In this document: positions 18,680 to 28,068 of the stretch, one piece after another
Layout of the letters: every line of letters begins with the position of its first letter
How positions within the stretch are numbered: position 1 is the first letter of the stretch
From: Geobacter sp. UBA6151
Lineage (GTDB): Bacteria > Desulfobacterota > Desulfuromonadia > Geobacterales > Pseudopelobacteraceae
Length of the DNA: 64,000 nucleotides
Assembly: GCA_002423105.1 (NCBI GenBank)
Contig: DIUT01000038.1
Location: 5,382-69,381 of the forward strand
Reading direction: 5' to 3'
The notes under the pieces: generated by a model
Told to the model about the DNA's origin: nothing
Seen by the model: the letters and a program-made list of their open reading frames with translations, nothing else
Databases searched by the model: none
Position numbers and translations under genes: made by a program

Positions 18680-21600
18680 GGCTGCTCCTGACCCAGGCAG
18701 TGCAGCAGCGGCCCCAGAACCATATCCGCGGTCTGCTGAAATTCTTTATCAAACGGTTCCTGCTCACCAAAACAACGCCGGAAATGGGGATCGCTCCCCT
18801 CTCCGTCAGAGATGAATCCTTCATTCCAGGCCTTGCGGGCTTTTTCTAGCTCCCGTTTTTTTGCATAGGCAAGGGAGGATTCGGGAAAAAAGCGTAACGG
18901 GGTTGTTGTGCCTTTGCGGTACAGTTCCAGCAGTGATTGGAGTATCTCCTGCGCATTGCTGACCCGCTGAAACAGGTGCTTACCGTCGGTCTGGATCAGC
19001 AGCGTGTGCCAGGGGTAGCCGGGGATAGACGTTGCATTCAGTACGAGATGTTCGATCCAGGCACCCAGCAGATCCTTTGCCTTGAGGCGGGCACAACGGT
19101 AACGCAGCATCTGTGACGGCCAGATACGATCAAGCGTGCCAGCAAGCTGGACTCCGGCGATATTCAGCGTGATCTCCAGCGGCGGTAAGAGGGTGCTGCC
19201 TGCTGTCTGCTGTCGGAGCTCTTCCGCAAACGCCCGCACTGTTTTCACCGTTTCGTTGAAGAGCAGTTCACCATGCCGGGCCGGAGGCAGCAGGCCGCGG
19301 GCGCGAATTTCCGGAAACAGCCCGAAGGGATCGTTGCCGTCAAGCACTAACTTGAGCAGTGCTGATTTCAATCCGTAGGCGGTCAGGCTGTCCAGGGCAA
19401 ATGGTTCCCGTTCTTCCAGGGGGGGCGTGCCTTGTTGCAGGCGGATCCCCAGGCGCTTTTCCAGAAAAAAGCGGGACGGATTACCAAAGAAGCGGATCAG
19501 CTCAGTCAGACTCACCTGCGACATCAGGCCGTCCGCCAGGGGCTCAACCATAAATCCCCGGGCTTTGCCATTGTTGTCAGCCTGTTCCAGCAGCGCTGCG
19601 CAGTTCTCAGTGGAATAGCTGAACAGGCCTGAACCAGGGTTGAAATAGTCCCTGCTGAAGGCCTGGAGCCGATGACGGGTGAGCAGACGCTCTTCCATCG
19701 GTTGACCGCTGCCGGTGGTGTAACCGCGTTCAATGGCGTCAAGCAGTTCGCTGGTCAGGACAGAAGGGGGGATTTCGCTGTTGTCCCGGATGCTTTGGCC
19801 GATGTAGGAGATATAGAGGCAGTCGCGAGCGGAGAGGAGCGCTTCCAGAAACAGGTAGCGATCCTCATCGCGCAAGGAGCGGTCGCCGGGCCGGGGATGC
19901 CGGGTAATCAGGTCAAAGCCGGGAGGACGGCTCTGGCGGGGAAAAGCGCCGTCGTTCATGCCCACCAGGGCGATCACTTTGAAGGGGATGCTGCGCATCG
20001 GCAGCATGGCGCAGAAGGTGACGCCGCCGGTCATGAATCCCAGTCCTTTTTCTTCCTGTTGCAGGCGTGCTTGCAACCAGGTGCGGATGACGGCCAGTTC
20101 CACGTCGCCGCTATACCCCGACTGTTCAGCCAGTTCGCCTATGTTTTCCACAATAGCGGAGACAGTCGTCAGCTCAAAGGCGGTGTTGTCATCACTGCTG
20201 ATGAAGTCGTTCAGCAGCGCCCGCAACTGCCGACGCCACTGCTGAAGAGGACGGGGGGCGACCAGAGCGGCTGCTGCGGTTTTTACGCTCACCACAAATG
20301 TAACCAGGCTGCCCAGGGGGCGGACCGTTGAACCTTCCATGCTGTCAAAGGGCAGGATGTCGTTGAAAAGCTGCCCTTCGTCCGGCATGGCGTAGCCCAG
20401 CAACAGCCGGTCAAGGGCCGCCATCCAGGAGTTGTCCCGGTAGTTGGCCAGTCCGCGGCCAATCCGGTCCTGTTCATCCATGCCCCAGCGCACCATGGTC
20501 TCTTCAAGCCAGCCGCGAATCAGCGGAATATCGCGGTCAGTCAGTTCAAAACGGGCCATGACCGGAGGGGCGGCAAGCAGGTCCAGCAACTGGACGACGG
20601 TCAGGCGGCTGCCCGGCAGCTCCAGTAGTTTCATGAACGCTGCGGCGACCTGTCCTTCGCTGGTGAGGCGGCGATCGGCAATGGAGTAGGGGATAGTCCG
20701 GGATGGATCGCGGCTCCCTTCGAACACGGCGGATATATAGGGAGTGTAGGTCTCGATATCAGGGGTCATCACCAGGATGTCCCGGCATTCTATGCCGCTG
20801 CCGCTATCCAGCAAAGCCAGCAGGTTGTCGTGCAGCACTTCGATTTCCCGCATCGGGCTGTGGCAGGAATGGATCTGGATTGAGCGGTCGGCAGGATCGA
20901 TCAGCCGTTGTGCGGTGTTGTCATCAGTGGTCAGCAGATTGAGGATGTCCGACTGCAGGCTGCGCAGCAGGGTGTCGTGGCCCGGATCGACATACAGATC
21001 TTCCTCTACCGAGGCCAGTTCGCCCAGGGCAATGGCCAGATCTGAAAAATCGCGGCCCAGCTTGCCCAGGGAGGCCAGCAGCGGGTTGCCTTCACTGCTG
21101 GCGGCGCGCTCCAACGCTGGAAGCAGCATCTGCCTTTTTCTGGGGATGATGTCAGCCCAGTACTCCCTGCTGGGGCTGAGCAGAAACAGATTGATCTCCG
21201 TAAAGCGGGAGATGGCCCCCAGTATTTCCAGGTGATAAGCGGGCAGATAGGAGACGCCAAACACTGCCATACGTGCCGGAAGAGTGCCGGGAGCGAGGGG
21301 GACGCCGCTTGACAGGCGCTGAGAGAACAGCTCCTTGAGACGCCCGCGGTGCCTGCCGTTGCTGTCAGCCACCAGCCTGCGCCAGAGCTGGGCCTGCCAC
21401 TGCTGTTCAGCGTCCGCTGCACTGCCGGACTCCCAGGCCAGCAGCATTTCCGGCCGAAAAAGGGTGTACTGGTCAAAGGTGTCGGCGATCTGTCCGGCAA
21501 GCTGAAAGCGTTTCAGGCCATCCCGATCCTGGGCAAGGTAGTGCTGTAGCGGCGCGGCTGTTTCAGTTGTAAGGAAATCAGGCAACAGCTCCAGCACTCT

Positions 21601-21879
21601 CCAGGTCATTACTTCACGGGAGAAGGTCGCGCTGTTCTCCGACTCCGCCAGCACCCGGCTAAAAAGCTGCGTAATAACGGCATTGGGAAAGGGATAAAGG
21701 CAGTTGGCCCAGACACCGAAACGACTGGCAAGCTCCATGGTCAGCCAGCGCTGCATCCCCTTGCTCTGCATGACGATGATTTCCGGCGTCAGGGGATCGC
21801 CTTCGCCGGTCAGGACAACAGAAGCCAAGGAACTGACAAGCTCTTCCATCCGGTTGCTGGTGTAAATGGTGAGGGGCAT
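18676..21879 (-). CDS. recC: Exodeoxyribonuclease V gamma subunit
   Basis: A 1067-residue inactive-helicase-like subunit that splits the strands and recognises Chi in RecBCD. It begins LTIYTSNRMEELVSSLA and contains VMQSKGMQRWLTMELA, the conserved N-terminal features of RecC. The degenerate helicase motifs follow, with ILVMTPDIETYTPYI and MLPMRSIPFKVIALVGMNDG. The length is close to E. coli RecC (about 1120). It is first in the recCBD operon and lies 86 bp downstream of lon, with a weak hairpin between. Confidence 0.93.
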   Translation of the reverse strand: MPLTIYTSNRMEELVSSLASVVLTGEGDPLTPEIIVMQSKGMQRWLTMELASRFGVWANCLYPFPNAVITQLFSRVLAESENSATFSREVMTWRVLELLPDFLTTETAAPLQHYLAQDRDGLKRFQLAGQIADTFDQYTLFRPEMLLAWESGSAADAEQQWQAQLWRRLVADSNGRHRGRLKELFSQRLSSGVPLAPGTLPARMAVFGVSYLPAYHLEILGAISRFTEINLFLLSPSREYWADIIPRKRQMLLPALERAASSEGNPLLASLGKLGRDFSDLAIALGELASVEEDLYVDPGHDTLLRSLQSDILNLLTTDDNTAQRLIDPADRSIQIHSCHSPMREIEVLHDNLLALLDSGSGIECRDILVMTPDIETYTPYISAVFEGSRDPSRTIPYSIADRRLTSEGQVAAAFMKLLELPGSRLTVVQLLDLLAAPPVMARFELTDRDIPLIRGWLEETMVRWGMDEQDRIGRGLANYRDNSWMAALDRLLLGYAMPDEGQLFNDILPFDSMEGSTVRPLGSLVTFVVSVKTAAAALVAPRPLQQWRRQLRALLNDFISSDDNTAFELTTVSAIVENIGELAEQSGYSGDVELAVIRTWLQARLQQEEKGLGFMTGGVTFCAMLPMRSIPFKVIALVGMNDGAFPRQSRPPGFDLITRHPRPGDRSLRDEDRYLFLEALLSARDCLYISYIGQSIRDNSEIPPSVLTSELLDAIERGYTTGSGQPMEERLLTRHRLQAFSRDYFNPGSGLFSYSTENCAALLEQADNNGKARGFMVEPLADGLMSQVSLTELIRFFGNPSRFFLEKRLGIRLQQGTPPLEEREPFALDSLTAYGLKSALLKLVLDGNDPFGLFPEIRARGLLPPARHGELLFNETVKTVRAFAEELRQQTAGSTLLPPLEITLNIAGVQLAGTLDRIWPSQMLRYRCARLKAKDLLGAWIEHLVLNATSIPGYPWHTLLIQTDGKHLFQRVSNAQEILQSLLELYRKGTTTPLRFFPESSLAYAKKRELEKARKAWNEGFISDGEGSDPHFRRCFGEQEPFDKEFQQTADMVLGPLLHCLGQEQP

Positions 21880-21913
21880 GGTTAATCGATCCTGGGGAGG
21901 AATAAATCAACAA

Positions 21914-21942
21914 GGGGCATAATGCCCTGCGCACCATGCCCC
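21914..21942 (-). terminator. Hairpin between lon and recC
   Basis: GGGGCAT (21914-21920) pairs with ATGCCCC (21936-21942) around a 15-base loop just after the lon stop. On the minus strand it is followed by a T-rich but broken run, so it is at best a weak or partial terminator separating lon from recCBD. Confidence 0.35.
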
Positions 21943-21965
21943 CTGTTTCAGCTATCTTATCAGTA

Positions 21966-24416
21966 TCATGCTGTAATTTCCCGGTTTGGCCTTACTACCA
22001 TTTTTGGCGCGCCTGGCTTGGTTTTCAGTTTGGGTACAGGCGGCGGGAATTTTTCCAAGGCCAGTTTGAGTACCTCATCGATCTCCTTGACCGGTACGAT
22101 GCGGATTTTTTTCTGCATCTCCTTGGGGATATCCTCAAGGTCCTTTTTATTCTGCTCAGGAATGATGACCGTTTTCATACCGGCCCGCACTGCAGCCAGA
22201 ATCTTCTCCTTCAGGCCGCCAATGGGCAGTACCTTGCCCCGCAGTGAAATCTCGCCGGTCATGGCCACATCCTTTTTCACCGGAATGCGGGTCAGTACCG
22301 AGATCAGGGCTGTGGCCATGGCGCACCCGGCTGATGGACCATCTTTGGGGACTGCTCCAGCCGGAACATGGACGTGGATTTCATTTTCCTGGAACCATTC
22401 TGCAGGGATATGGTACTCGTCGCCATGGGTGCGGATATAGGCTAGGGCGGCCTGTACCGACTCCTTCATCACATCGCCTAACTGTCCGGTGAGCGCCATG
22501 CCCCCTTTGCCGGGCATGGTGGTGGCCTCGATATGGAGTACTTCACCCCCCACCGGAGTCCAGGCCAGGCCGTTGACCACGCCGATTTCGTTCTTGTCCA
22601 TTTCGTCGTCGCGCAGGTATTTGGCCGCGCCCAAGTGGGTTTGTACGGCGGCCGGGGTAATCTTCATCTGCCGCTTGTACCCTTCGGCTATCTTGCGGGC
22701 CACCTTGCGGCAGACATTGCCTATCTCCCGCTCCAGGTTGCGCAGACCGGCTTCGCGGGTATATTTGGCGATAATCTCCTGCAGCGCCTCGTCGGTAAAG
22801 ACGATGTGCCTGTTCTTCAGCCCGTTTTCCTTCAGCTGGCGTGGCACCAGAAAGCGTTTGGTAATTTCCAGCTTTTCCTCCTCGGTGTAGCCGGGGATGT
22901 TGATCACTTCCATCCGGTCGTACAGGGCCGAGGGGATCGGGTCGCTGTGGTTGGCGGTGGCCAGGAAGAGCACGTTGGACAAGTCAAAGGGCTGGTTGAT
23001 GTAATGGTCGGAAAAATTGTTGTTCTGTTGTGGGTCCAGCACTTCCAGCAGCGCGGCAGACGGATCGCCCTTGTAGTCATAGCCCATCTTGTCCAGCTCA
23101 TCGAGCATGAACACCGGGTTTTTACTGCCCGCCTGCTTCATACCCTGGATCAGGCGGCCCGGCATAGCCCCCAGATAGGTGCGGCGATGGCCGCGGATTT
23201 CCGCCTCGTCACGGACGCCGCCCAAGGATATCCGTACAAATTTGCGATTAAGCGCCCGTGCCACCGAGCGGCCCAGGGAGGTCTTGCCAACGCCGGGAGG
23301 ACCCACAAAGCAGAGAATCGGTCCTTTCATTTTCCTGTTCAGTTTGCGAACTGCCAGAAACTCCAGGATGCGGTCCTTGATCTTGTCCAGATAGCAGTGG
23401 TCTTCATCCAGAATTTTTTTGGCGCGGGCGATGTCGTGGGAATCGCGGGTGGTTGTGCTCCAGGGCAACTCGATTAGCCAGTCCAGATAGGTACGGATCA
23501 CGCCGGCTTCGCCGGAATCGCCATGCATCCGTTCCAGGCGGCCTAGTTGCTTCAAGGCCTCCTTCTGCACGGTTTCTGGCATTTTTACGGCTTCAATGGA
23601 TTTGCGCAATTCTTCCAGTTCTTCCTTGCCGTCATTATCACCCAGTTCGTGCTGGATCGCCTTCATCTGCTCCCGCAGATAGTATTCCTTCTGATTCTTG
23701 CCCATCTCCTCTCGGGCCGCATTCTGGATCTTGGCCTGCACCGACAGCATCTCGTGTTCTTTGGCCAGGAATTCGTTGACCTTGGTCAGCCGTTGAACCG
23801 GATCAATAATCTCAAGTAGTTGCTGTGCTTCAACCAGCTTGAGGCCGATATTGCTGGAGATCAGGTCAGCCATGCTGCCGGGGTCGGTGATGTTTTCGAG
23901 AATCACCATCACTTCCGGGGAGATCTGCTTGCCCAGTTCCGCAATTTTGGCCAGTTGCTCCCGCACTGTGCGGACCAATGCCTCTGTTTCAAGGTTTTCC
24001 GGTGCCGTACTTTCAATCATCCGTTCAATCCGTACGGTATGGAACGGCTTTTCCTCGATGTATTCCGTAATTCTGGCCTTTACCAGTCCCTGCACCAGGA
24101 TTTTGACCCGTCCGTCCGGCAGCTTCAGCATGCGCATGATCATACCCACGGTGCCGACACGGTAGATTTGATCAGGCCTGGGTTCCTCATCGCCGATATC
24201 GTGCTGGGTGGCCAGCATGATCATCCGGTCACCGGCCAACGCCTGATCAACGGCTTTGATAGACGCTTCGCGGCCTACAAAAAGCGGAATAATCATGAAG
24301 GGATATACCACCACGTCCCGAATCGGCAACAGCGGCAATTCTTCGGGGATGTGCAGTTCTTCTTCGGTGGCGACGGTACTGTCAGATAGTATGTTTTCTT
24401 TATCGGGCTTACTCAC
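21966..24416 (-). CDS. lon: ATP-dependent protease Lon
   Basis: An 816-residue cytoplasmic AAA+ serine protease. The N-terminal LON substrate domain begins LPLLPIRDVVVYPFMIIPLFV. The AAA+ module has Walker A GPPGVGKTSLGRSVA and Walker B FMLDELDKMG. The protease domain contains the catalytic Ser in KDGPSAGCAM and the conserved Lys about 43 residues later (GGLKEKILAA). The start lies inside the end of hsp20 (8-bp overlap), so chaperone and protease are translated together. Length is normal for LonA. Confidence 0.96.
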   Translation of the reverse strand: MSKPDKENILSDSTVATEEELHIPEELPLLPIRDVVVYPFMIIPLFVGREASIKAVDQALAGDRMIMLATQHDIGDEEPRPDQIYRVGTVGMIMRMLKLPDGRVKILVQGLVKARITEYIEEKPFHTVRIERMIESTAPENLETEALVRTVREQLAKIAELGKQISPEVMVILENITDPGSMADLISSNIGLKLVEAQQLLEIIDPVQRLTKVNEFLAKEHEMLSVQAKIQNAAREEMGKNQKEYYLREQMKAIQHELGDNDGKEELEELRKSIEAVKMPETVQKEALKQLGRLERMHGDSGEAGVIRTYLDWLIELPWSTTTRDSHDIARAKKILDEDHCYLDKIKDRILEFLAVRKLNRKMKGPILCFVGPPGVGKTSLGRSVARALNRKFVRISLGGVRDEAEIRGHRRTYLGAMPGRLIQGMKQAGSKNPVFMLDELDKMGYDYKGDPSAALLEVLDPQQNNNFSDHYINQPFDLSNVLFLATANHSDPIPSALYDRMEVINIPGYTEEEKLEITKRFLVPRQLKENGLKNRHIVFTDEALQEIIAKYTREAGLRNLEREIGNVCRKVARKIAEGYKRQMKITPAAVQTHLGAAKYLRDDEMDKNEIGVVNGLAWTPVGGEVLHIEATTMPGKGGMALTGQLGDVMKESVQAALAYIRTHGDEYHIPAEWFQENEIHVHVPAGAVPKDGPSAGCAMATALISVLTRIPVKKDVAMTGEISLRGKVLPIGGLKEKILAAVRAGMKTVIIPEQNKKDLEDIPKEMQKKIRIVPVKEIDEVLKLALEKFPPPVPKLKTKPGAPKMVVRPNREITA

Positions 24417-24855
24417 CTTGTAACTCCTTTATCGCAATACGACGTTCTCGCGCCTTTGGGCAGATGATGCGCAGCATGCCACGGCGGTACTCGGCATGCA
24501 CCCGGGCAGGATCAATCATGTCAGGAAGACGGACTGTCCGCCGCATACGGCCAAAGTGCCGCTCAAGGCACAGATAGCGCAGTTGTTCTTGTGCCGGGTC
24601 GGGCAGCTTGTCCGCGCTGATGGTCATCACCATTCCCCGTTGGATAATACTGATATTTTCCGGTGCCAGACCTGGCAAATCAAACTCCAGGATAACTTCA
24701 GATTCGGTTTCGTAGACATCCATGGCAGCAGCAACGTTTCCCTCGTTTTCACCGTCAAAACGGTGATCAAGGGCGTGCAGCAGAGAACGCATCTCGTCAA
24801 GATGCCGGTTGTACTGACCTGAAATCAACGGCTTTCTGCTGCCGGAGCGTGGCAT
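24409..24855 (-). CDS. Hsp20/alpha-crystallin small heat shock protein
   Basis: A 148-residue holdase chaperone. The alpha-crystallin domain runs from about 45 (MDVYETESEVILEFDLPGL) to about 140; the conserved closing motif appears as EYRRGMLRIICPK (usual form GxLxIxxPK). The C-terminal RRIAIKEL resembles the IxI dimer-linking motif. It is the first gene of an hsp20-lon pair with an 8-bp overlap, an arrangement that would co-induce holdase and protease. A likely heat-responsive promoter lies about 60 bp upstream. Confidence 0.9.
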   Translation of the reverse strand: MPRSGSRKPLISGQYNRHLDEMRSLLHALDHRFDGENEGNVAAAMDVYETESEVILEFDLPGLAPENISIIQRGMVMTISADKLPDPAQEQLRYLCLERHFGRMRRTVRLPDMIDPARVHAEYRRGMLRIICPKARERRIAIKELQGE

Positions 24856-24914
24856 TGGCGCCTCACCTGAATATCTGTATTAATTTTTTCACCGGATGTC
24901 CGGGGTCTTAAAAA

Positions 24915-24943
24915 GATGTAACCATTCCCCCATTGAAAGTCAA
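24915..24943 (-). promoter_or_regulatory. Promoter of hsp20-lon
   Basis: On the minus strand CTTGACT (TTGACT at 24943-24938), a 17-bp spacer rich in G, then TACATC (24920-24915). The CTTGA -35 fits both sigma70 and the heat-shock sigma32 class, but the sigma32 -10 (CCCCAT-type) is not clear, so sigma identity is undecided. Confidence 0.4.
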
Positions 24944-25045
24944 GCCGGATACCGGAAAAGATCGTTGACAGCCGTAGTGGTTTTGGGGATAGATGGCGCC
25001 GGAGTTGCTGCAAAATAGCAATGAGACACACGAAGGAGCCTAGCG

Positions 25046-25255
25046 ATGGAGTTGAAGACAAAAATCTGGATGACCGGTTCCCTTGACTGGTTTGGCTATG
25101 TGGACAATGAAGAGGTTTTTCTGGGACACCGCAACTTTCCCAATCCGCCGGAGGAAGGGGATGAATGGACCAGCGAAGCCGGAGATGTGTTCAAAATAGA
25201 AGACGGTGAAATCCGGAAGATCGGTCATACCGAGCCGCCAAAGAAGTATTGGTAA
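25046..25255 (+). CDS. Small conserved-looking hypothetical protein
   Basis: A 69-residue acidic, aromatic-rich protein (MELKTKIWMTGSLDWFGYVD start, EPPKKYW end) with no signal peptide or membrane segment. GAAGGAG lies eight bases before the ATG. It is divergent from hsp20 and convergent with the metallophosphoesterase gene, so it is likely monocistronic. I do not recognise the family. The good ribosome site and dense W/Y/G spacing support a real gene. Confidence 0.6.
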   Translation: MELKTKIWMTGSLDWFGYVDNEEVFLGHRNFPNPPEEGDEWTSEAGDVFKIEDGEIRKIGHTEPPKKYW

Positions 25256-25272
25256 AGCTGGAAACCCGGTTG

Positions 25273-26412
25273 TCACTGCTGTGCGGGTACCAGATCGATA
25301 ACGGTTACTTCGGGAGGGGCCAGGAAACGGATCGGTGGTCCCCAGGTGCCGGTGCCCCGGTTGACATGCAGCCTGCCGCCCCACTCCAGTAGTGTGGTTC
25401 CAGCACGCACCGGAAAGCGCATCCAGGTGATCAGGTTAAAGGGGAATATCTGGCCTTTGTGAACATGACCGGACAGTTGCAGGTCAAACCGTCCCCGGCT
25501 TTCCAGAGACAGTTCCGGTCGGTGTTTCAGCAGGAGTACAAAGCGGTTCTGTTGTGCCTGTGCCAATAACGTACGCTCAGCGTTGGGGTTGAATCCCGGG
25601 AAGTTTGCGCCTGCGGGGTCATCCAGGCCAACCACCAGCAGTCGCTCTCCCACCGGTAAAGCTTCTGAACGCAGCATTCTGAAACCGGATTTTTCCGTGA
25701 AATCCTTTGCTTGCCGGTAACCGACATAGTACTCATGATTGCCGGGCGAGGCCAGCATCCCCAAAGCAGGCGTAAGCTCCCGGAATAGCGTGGAAACACT
25801 ATCAAAGTGACGAAGGTTACCATCCACCAGATCGCCGGTGGAGACGAGCAGATCCGGGTTTGCCTGACGGATGATCTCGATAACCCGCTGTACCCGCTTT
25901 TCCTGAACAATCAACCCCACATGCAGGTCGCTGATCTGCACGATGCGGATGCTTTTACTACCGACAGGGAGTTTCGCAGTTTCAATTTGCACCTGTTCGG
26001 TGCGGATTGAAAGAGCCTCAAACCAGCCCCAGATTGTGATGCCGGTGGCCATAACAAGGCAGAAGATAACAAGCAGGCGTGGTTGTAGTAGGTTAATGCG
26101 GGGGATATGGACGAAGTAGCCGACCAGTCGATGGATGTTGTGCAGCAGTTCCGTGACCAGCGACAGTGTGCAGAAAAGAAAGAGCCAGGCCATCCAGCAG
26201 TATCCTGCCAAGGCAAGGGAGCCGGCCAGCAGGTCATGGCCGTTACGTTCAAGCAGGCGGACCGCCAGCGGCGCACAGACCATGATGGAACACCAGGCGA
26301 CCGCAAGGGCTGCCCAGATGCCGGACAAGGGGTAGACCATCCACAGCCGCCAGAGGAGGAAGGTGTGCGCACCGCCATAAACCAGGAAAAATGAAAGAAA
26401 GAATAGAGTCAT
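25273..26412 (-). CDS. Membrane-bound calcineurin-like metallophosphoesterase
   Basis: A 379-residue protein with about four N-terminal transmembrane helices (residues 1-125) and a C-terminal phosphoesterase domain facing either side of the membrane. Metal-binding motifs are ISDLHVG (DxH), STGDLVDGN (GDxxD), SPGNHEYYVG (GNHE), LLKHRPEL and LSGHVHKGQ (GHxH). The layout matches the YaeI/YkuE group of membrane-associated phosphoesterases. The substrate is unknown; a lipid or nucleotide headgroup is possible. Confidence 0.85.
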   Translation of the reverse strand: MTLFFLSFFLVYGGAHTFLLWRLWMVYPLSGIWAALAVAWCSIMVCAPLAVRLLERNGHDLLAGSLALAGYCWMAWLFLFCTLSLVTELLHNIHRLVGYFVHIPRINLLQPRLLVIFCLVMATGITIWGWFEALSIRTEQVQIETAKLPVGSKSIRIVQISDLHVGLIVQEKRVQRVIEIIRQANPDLLVSTGDLVDGNLRHFDSVSTLFRELTPALGMLASPGNHEYYVGYRQAKDFTEKSGFRMLRSEALPVGERLLVVGLDDPAGANFPGFNPNAERTLLAQAQQNRFVLLLKHRPELSLESRGRFDLQLSGHVHKGQIFPFNLITWMRFPVRAGTTLLEWGGRLHVNRGTGTWGPPIRFLAPPEVTVIDLVPAQQ

Positions 26413-26564
26413 GTACTGTGTCTAGCTGAACGAAGTTGGCAAGCTATTAACGATATTGGATACCATTCCTGACTGGGCAATTCAATACATGGATGCATCC
26501 GGCCTGATTTCACCATCCGATTCCTCCTTGATTACACTCATGGCTGCGTGATATTGAGAACAGC

Positions 26565-27623
26565 ATGAACTATCTGCGTACCAATATACAGACAATGGCT
26601 GGTTATGTCCCCGGTTTTCAGCCGCCGGACATCGCTTCATGGATCAAGCTGAACACCAATGAAAACCCCTATCCTCCTGCACCTGGCGTGAGGAAAGCGA
26701 TTCTGGACGAACTCGGTGATGATGCCGCGCGCCTTCGTACCTACCCCAGCGCCTCAAGCATTGTGCTGCGAGAAACCGCTGCCCGGCTGTACGGTTTTGA
26801 TCCCGCCTGGATCATCATGGCCAACGGCTCCGATGAGGTGCTGAACAACCTGATCAGGGCTTGCGCTTCCGAAGGAGATGAGATCGGTTACATCCATCCC
26901 TCCTATTCCTATTACGCCACCCTGGCGGAGATTCAGGGGGCCACGGTCCGTACCTTTGGCCTGACCGAAGAGTTTCGTATTGCCGGTTTTCCCGAGCGTT
27001 ACGATGGTAAGCTCTTCTTTCTGACCACTCCCAACTCGCCACTGGGTTTCGCCTTTCCGCACGCCTATGTGGATGAGCTGGCCAGCCGCTGTAGCGGTCT
27101 GCTGGTGGTGGACGAGGCCTATGCGGATTTTGCCGGAGAGAATGCCCTGGAACTGGTGAAACGTCATGAAAACGTCGTGGTCACCCGCACCCTCTCCAAA
27201 AGCTATGCCCTGGCCGGGATGCGTTTGGGGCTGGCCATTGCACGTCCTGAAATAATTGCGGCCCTGGACAAGATTCGCGATCACTATAACCTGGACCGTC
27301 TGGCGCAGGCCGCCTGCGTGGCGGCCCTTCAGGATCAGGATTACTTTCTGTATCGTCGCGATCAGGTGGTGGCCACGCGGGAACTGTTTAGCCGTGAACT
27401 GCAAAACTTGGGATATGCGGTGGTTCCTTCCCAGGGGAATTTCGTGTTTGCAAGCCCCGCTGATCGGAATGGACGCCGTGTCTATGACGGTCTTTACCAG
27501 CGCAGGATATTGGTGCGGCATTTCAGTGACCCGTTGCTGGCCCATGGTATGCGGATATCAATCGGCACTGAAGAGGAAATGCAACAGACCCTGGATGCCA
27601 TCAGGGAAATTGGGGGGGTGTGA
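26565..27623 (+). CDS. hisC: Histidinol-phosphate aminotransferase
   Basis: A 352-residue fold-type I PLP aminotransferase that transaminates imidazole-acetol phosphate in histidine synthesis. The N-terminal KLNTNENPYPPAP, the cofactor-region NGSDEVLNNLIRA and the PLP-lysine motif RTLSKSYALAGMRLG are all present, with the C-terminal Arg motif GMRISIGTEEE. It precedes a zinc-ribbon gene (overlapping) and hisB, while hisD lies 36 kb away at the window edge, so the his genes are dispersed. Confidence 0.95.
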   Translation: MNYLRTNIQTMAGYVPGFQPPDIASWIKLNTNENPYPPAPGVRKAILDELGDDAARLRTYPSASSIVLRETAARLYGFDPAWIIMANGSDEVLNNLIRACASEGDEIGYIHPSYSYYATLAEIQGATVRTFGLTEEFRIAGFPERYDGKLFFLTTPNSPLGFAFPHAYVDELASRCSGLLVVDEAYADFAGENALELVKRHENVVVTRTLSKSYALAGMRLGLAIARPEIIAALDKIRDHYNLDRLAQAACVAALQDQDYFLYRRDQVVATRELFSRELQNLGYAVVPSQGNFVFASPADRNGRRVYDGLYQRRILVRHFSDPLLAHGMRISIGTEEEMQQTLDAIREIGGV

Positions 27624-28030
27624 TGCAGTTGCGTGAAATGTCTGAACAGTGCGGCCAGTGCGGTTTCAGCAACGCGCGGATTGACACCGAAGCTTGGGGA
27701 CAGTTCAGCTCCCGACGGATCATGTGTCCCATCTGTGGCTGGACAGTTTACGAAGAGCACCGCTGGGATGGTGATCTGCAGATTCTGACAAAACGTACCG
27801 AAGCTCGGGGATTTGGCGCTTACCGTGTGGTTCCTCCCGGCGCCTACACCGGCTATAATGCCTTCCATGCGGAACCGTCGAAGGAAGTGCTGGATGAGAT
27901 TATGGCACTGCTGACCACCAAGGGCTGGAAGGGCTATCTGACCCTGTGGGATGTACGGCAGAACACGTCTCGCTTGCTGTTGGGACATCCATTGGGCAAG
28001 TTTTCCAGCGGCACAACAAACCAGGCATAA
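27620..28030 (+). CDS. Zinc-ribbon hypothetical protein between hisC and hisB
   Basis: A 136-residue (from the GTG at 27620) or 135-residue (from the ATG at 27623) cytoplasmic protein. Two Cys pairs, CGQCGF near residue 10 and CPICGW near residue 35, form a probable zinc ribbon. The rest has a conserved-looking GAYRVVPPGAYTGYNAF segment and a helical C-terminus. It overlaps the hisC stop and is 38 bp upstream of hisB, so it is co-transcribed with histidine genes. I do not recognise the family and assign no function. Confidence 0.7.
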   Translation: MMQLREMSEQCGQCGFSNARIDTEAWGQFSSRRIMCPICGWTVYEEHRWDGDLQILTKRTEARGFGAYRVVPPGAYTGYNAFHAEPSKEVLDEIMALLTTKGWKGYLTLWDVRQNTSRLLLGHPLGKFSSGTTNQA

Positions 28031-28068
28031 CCCGTAGTGGCAGTACAATATCCTGCAAAGGAGCGGAG

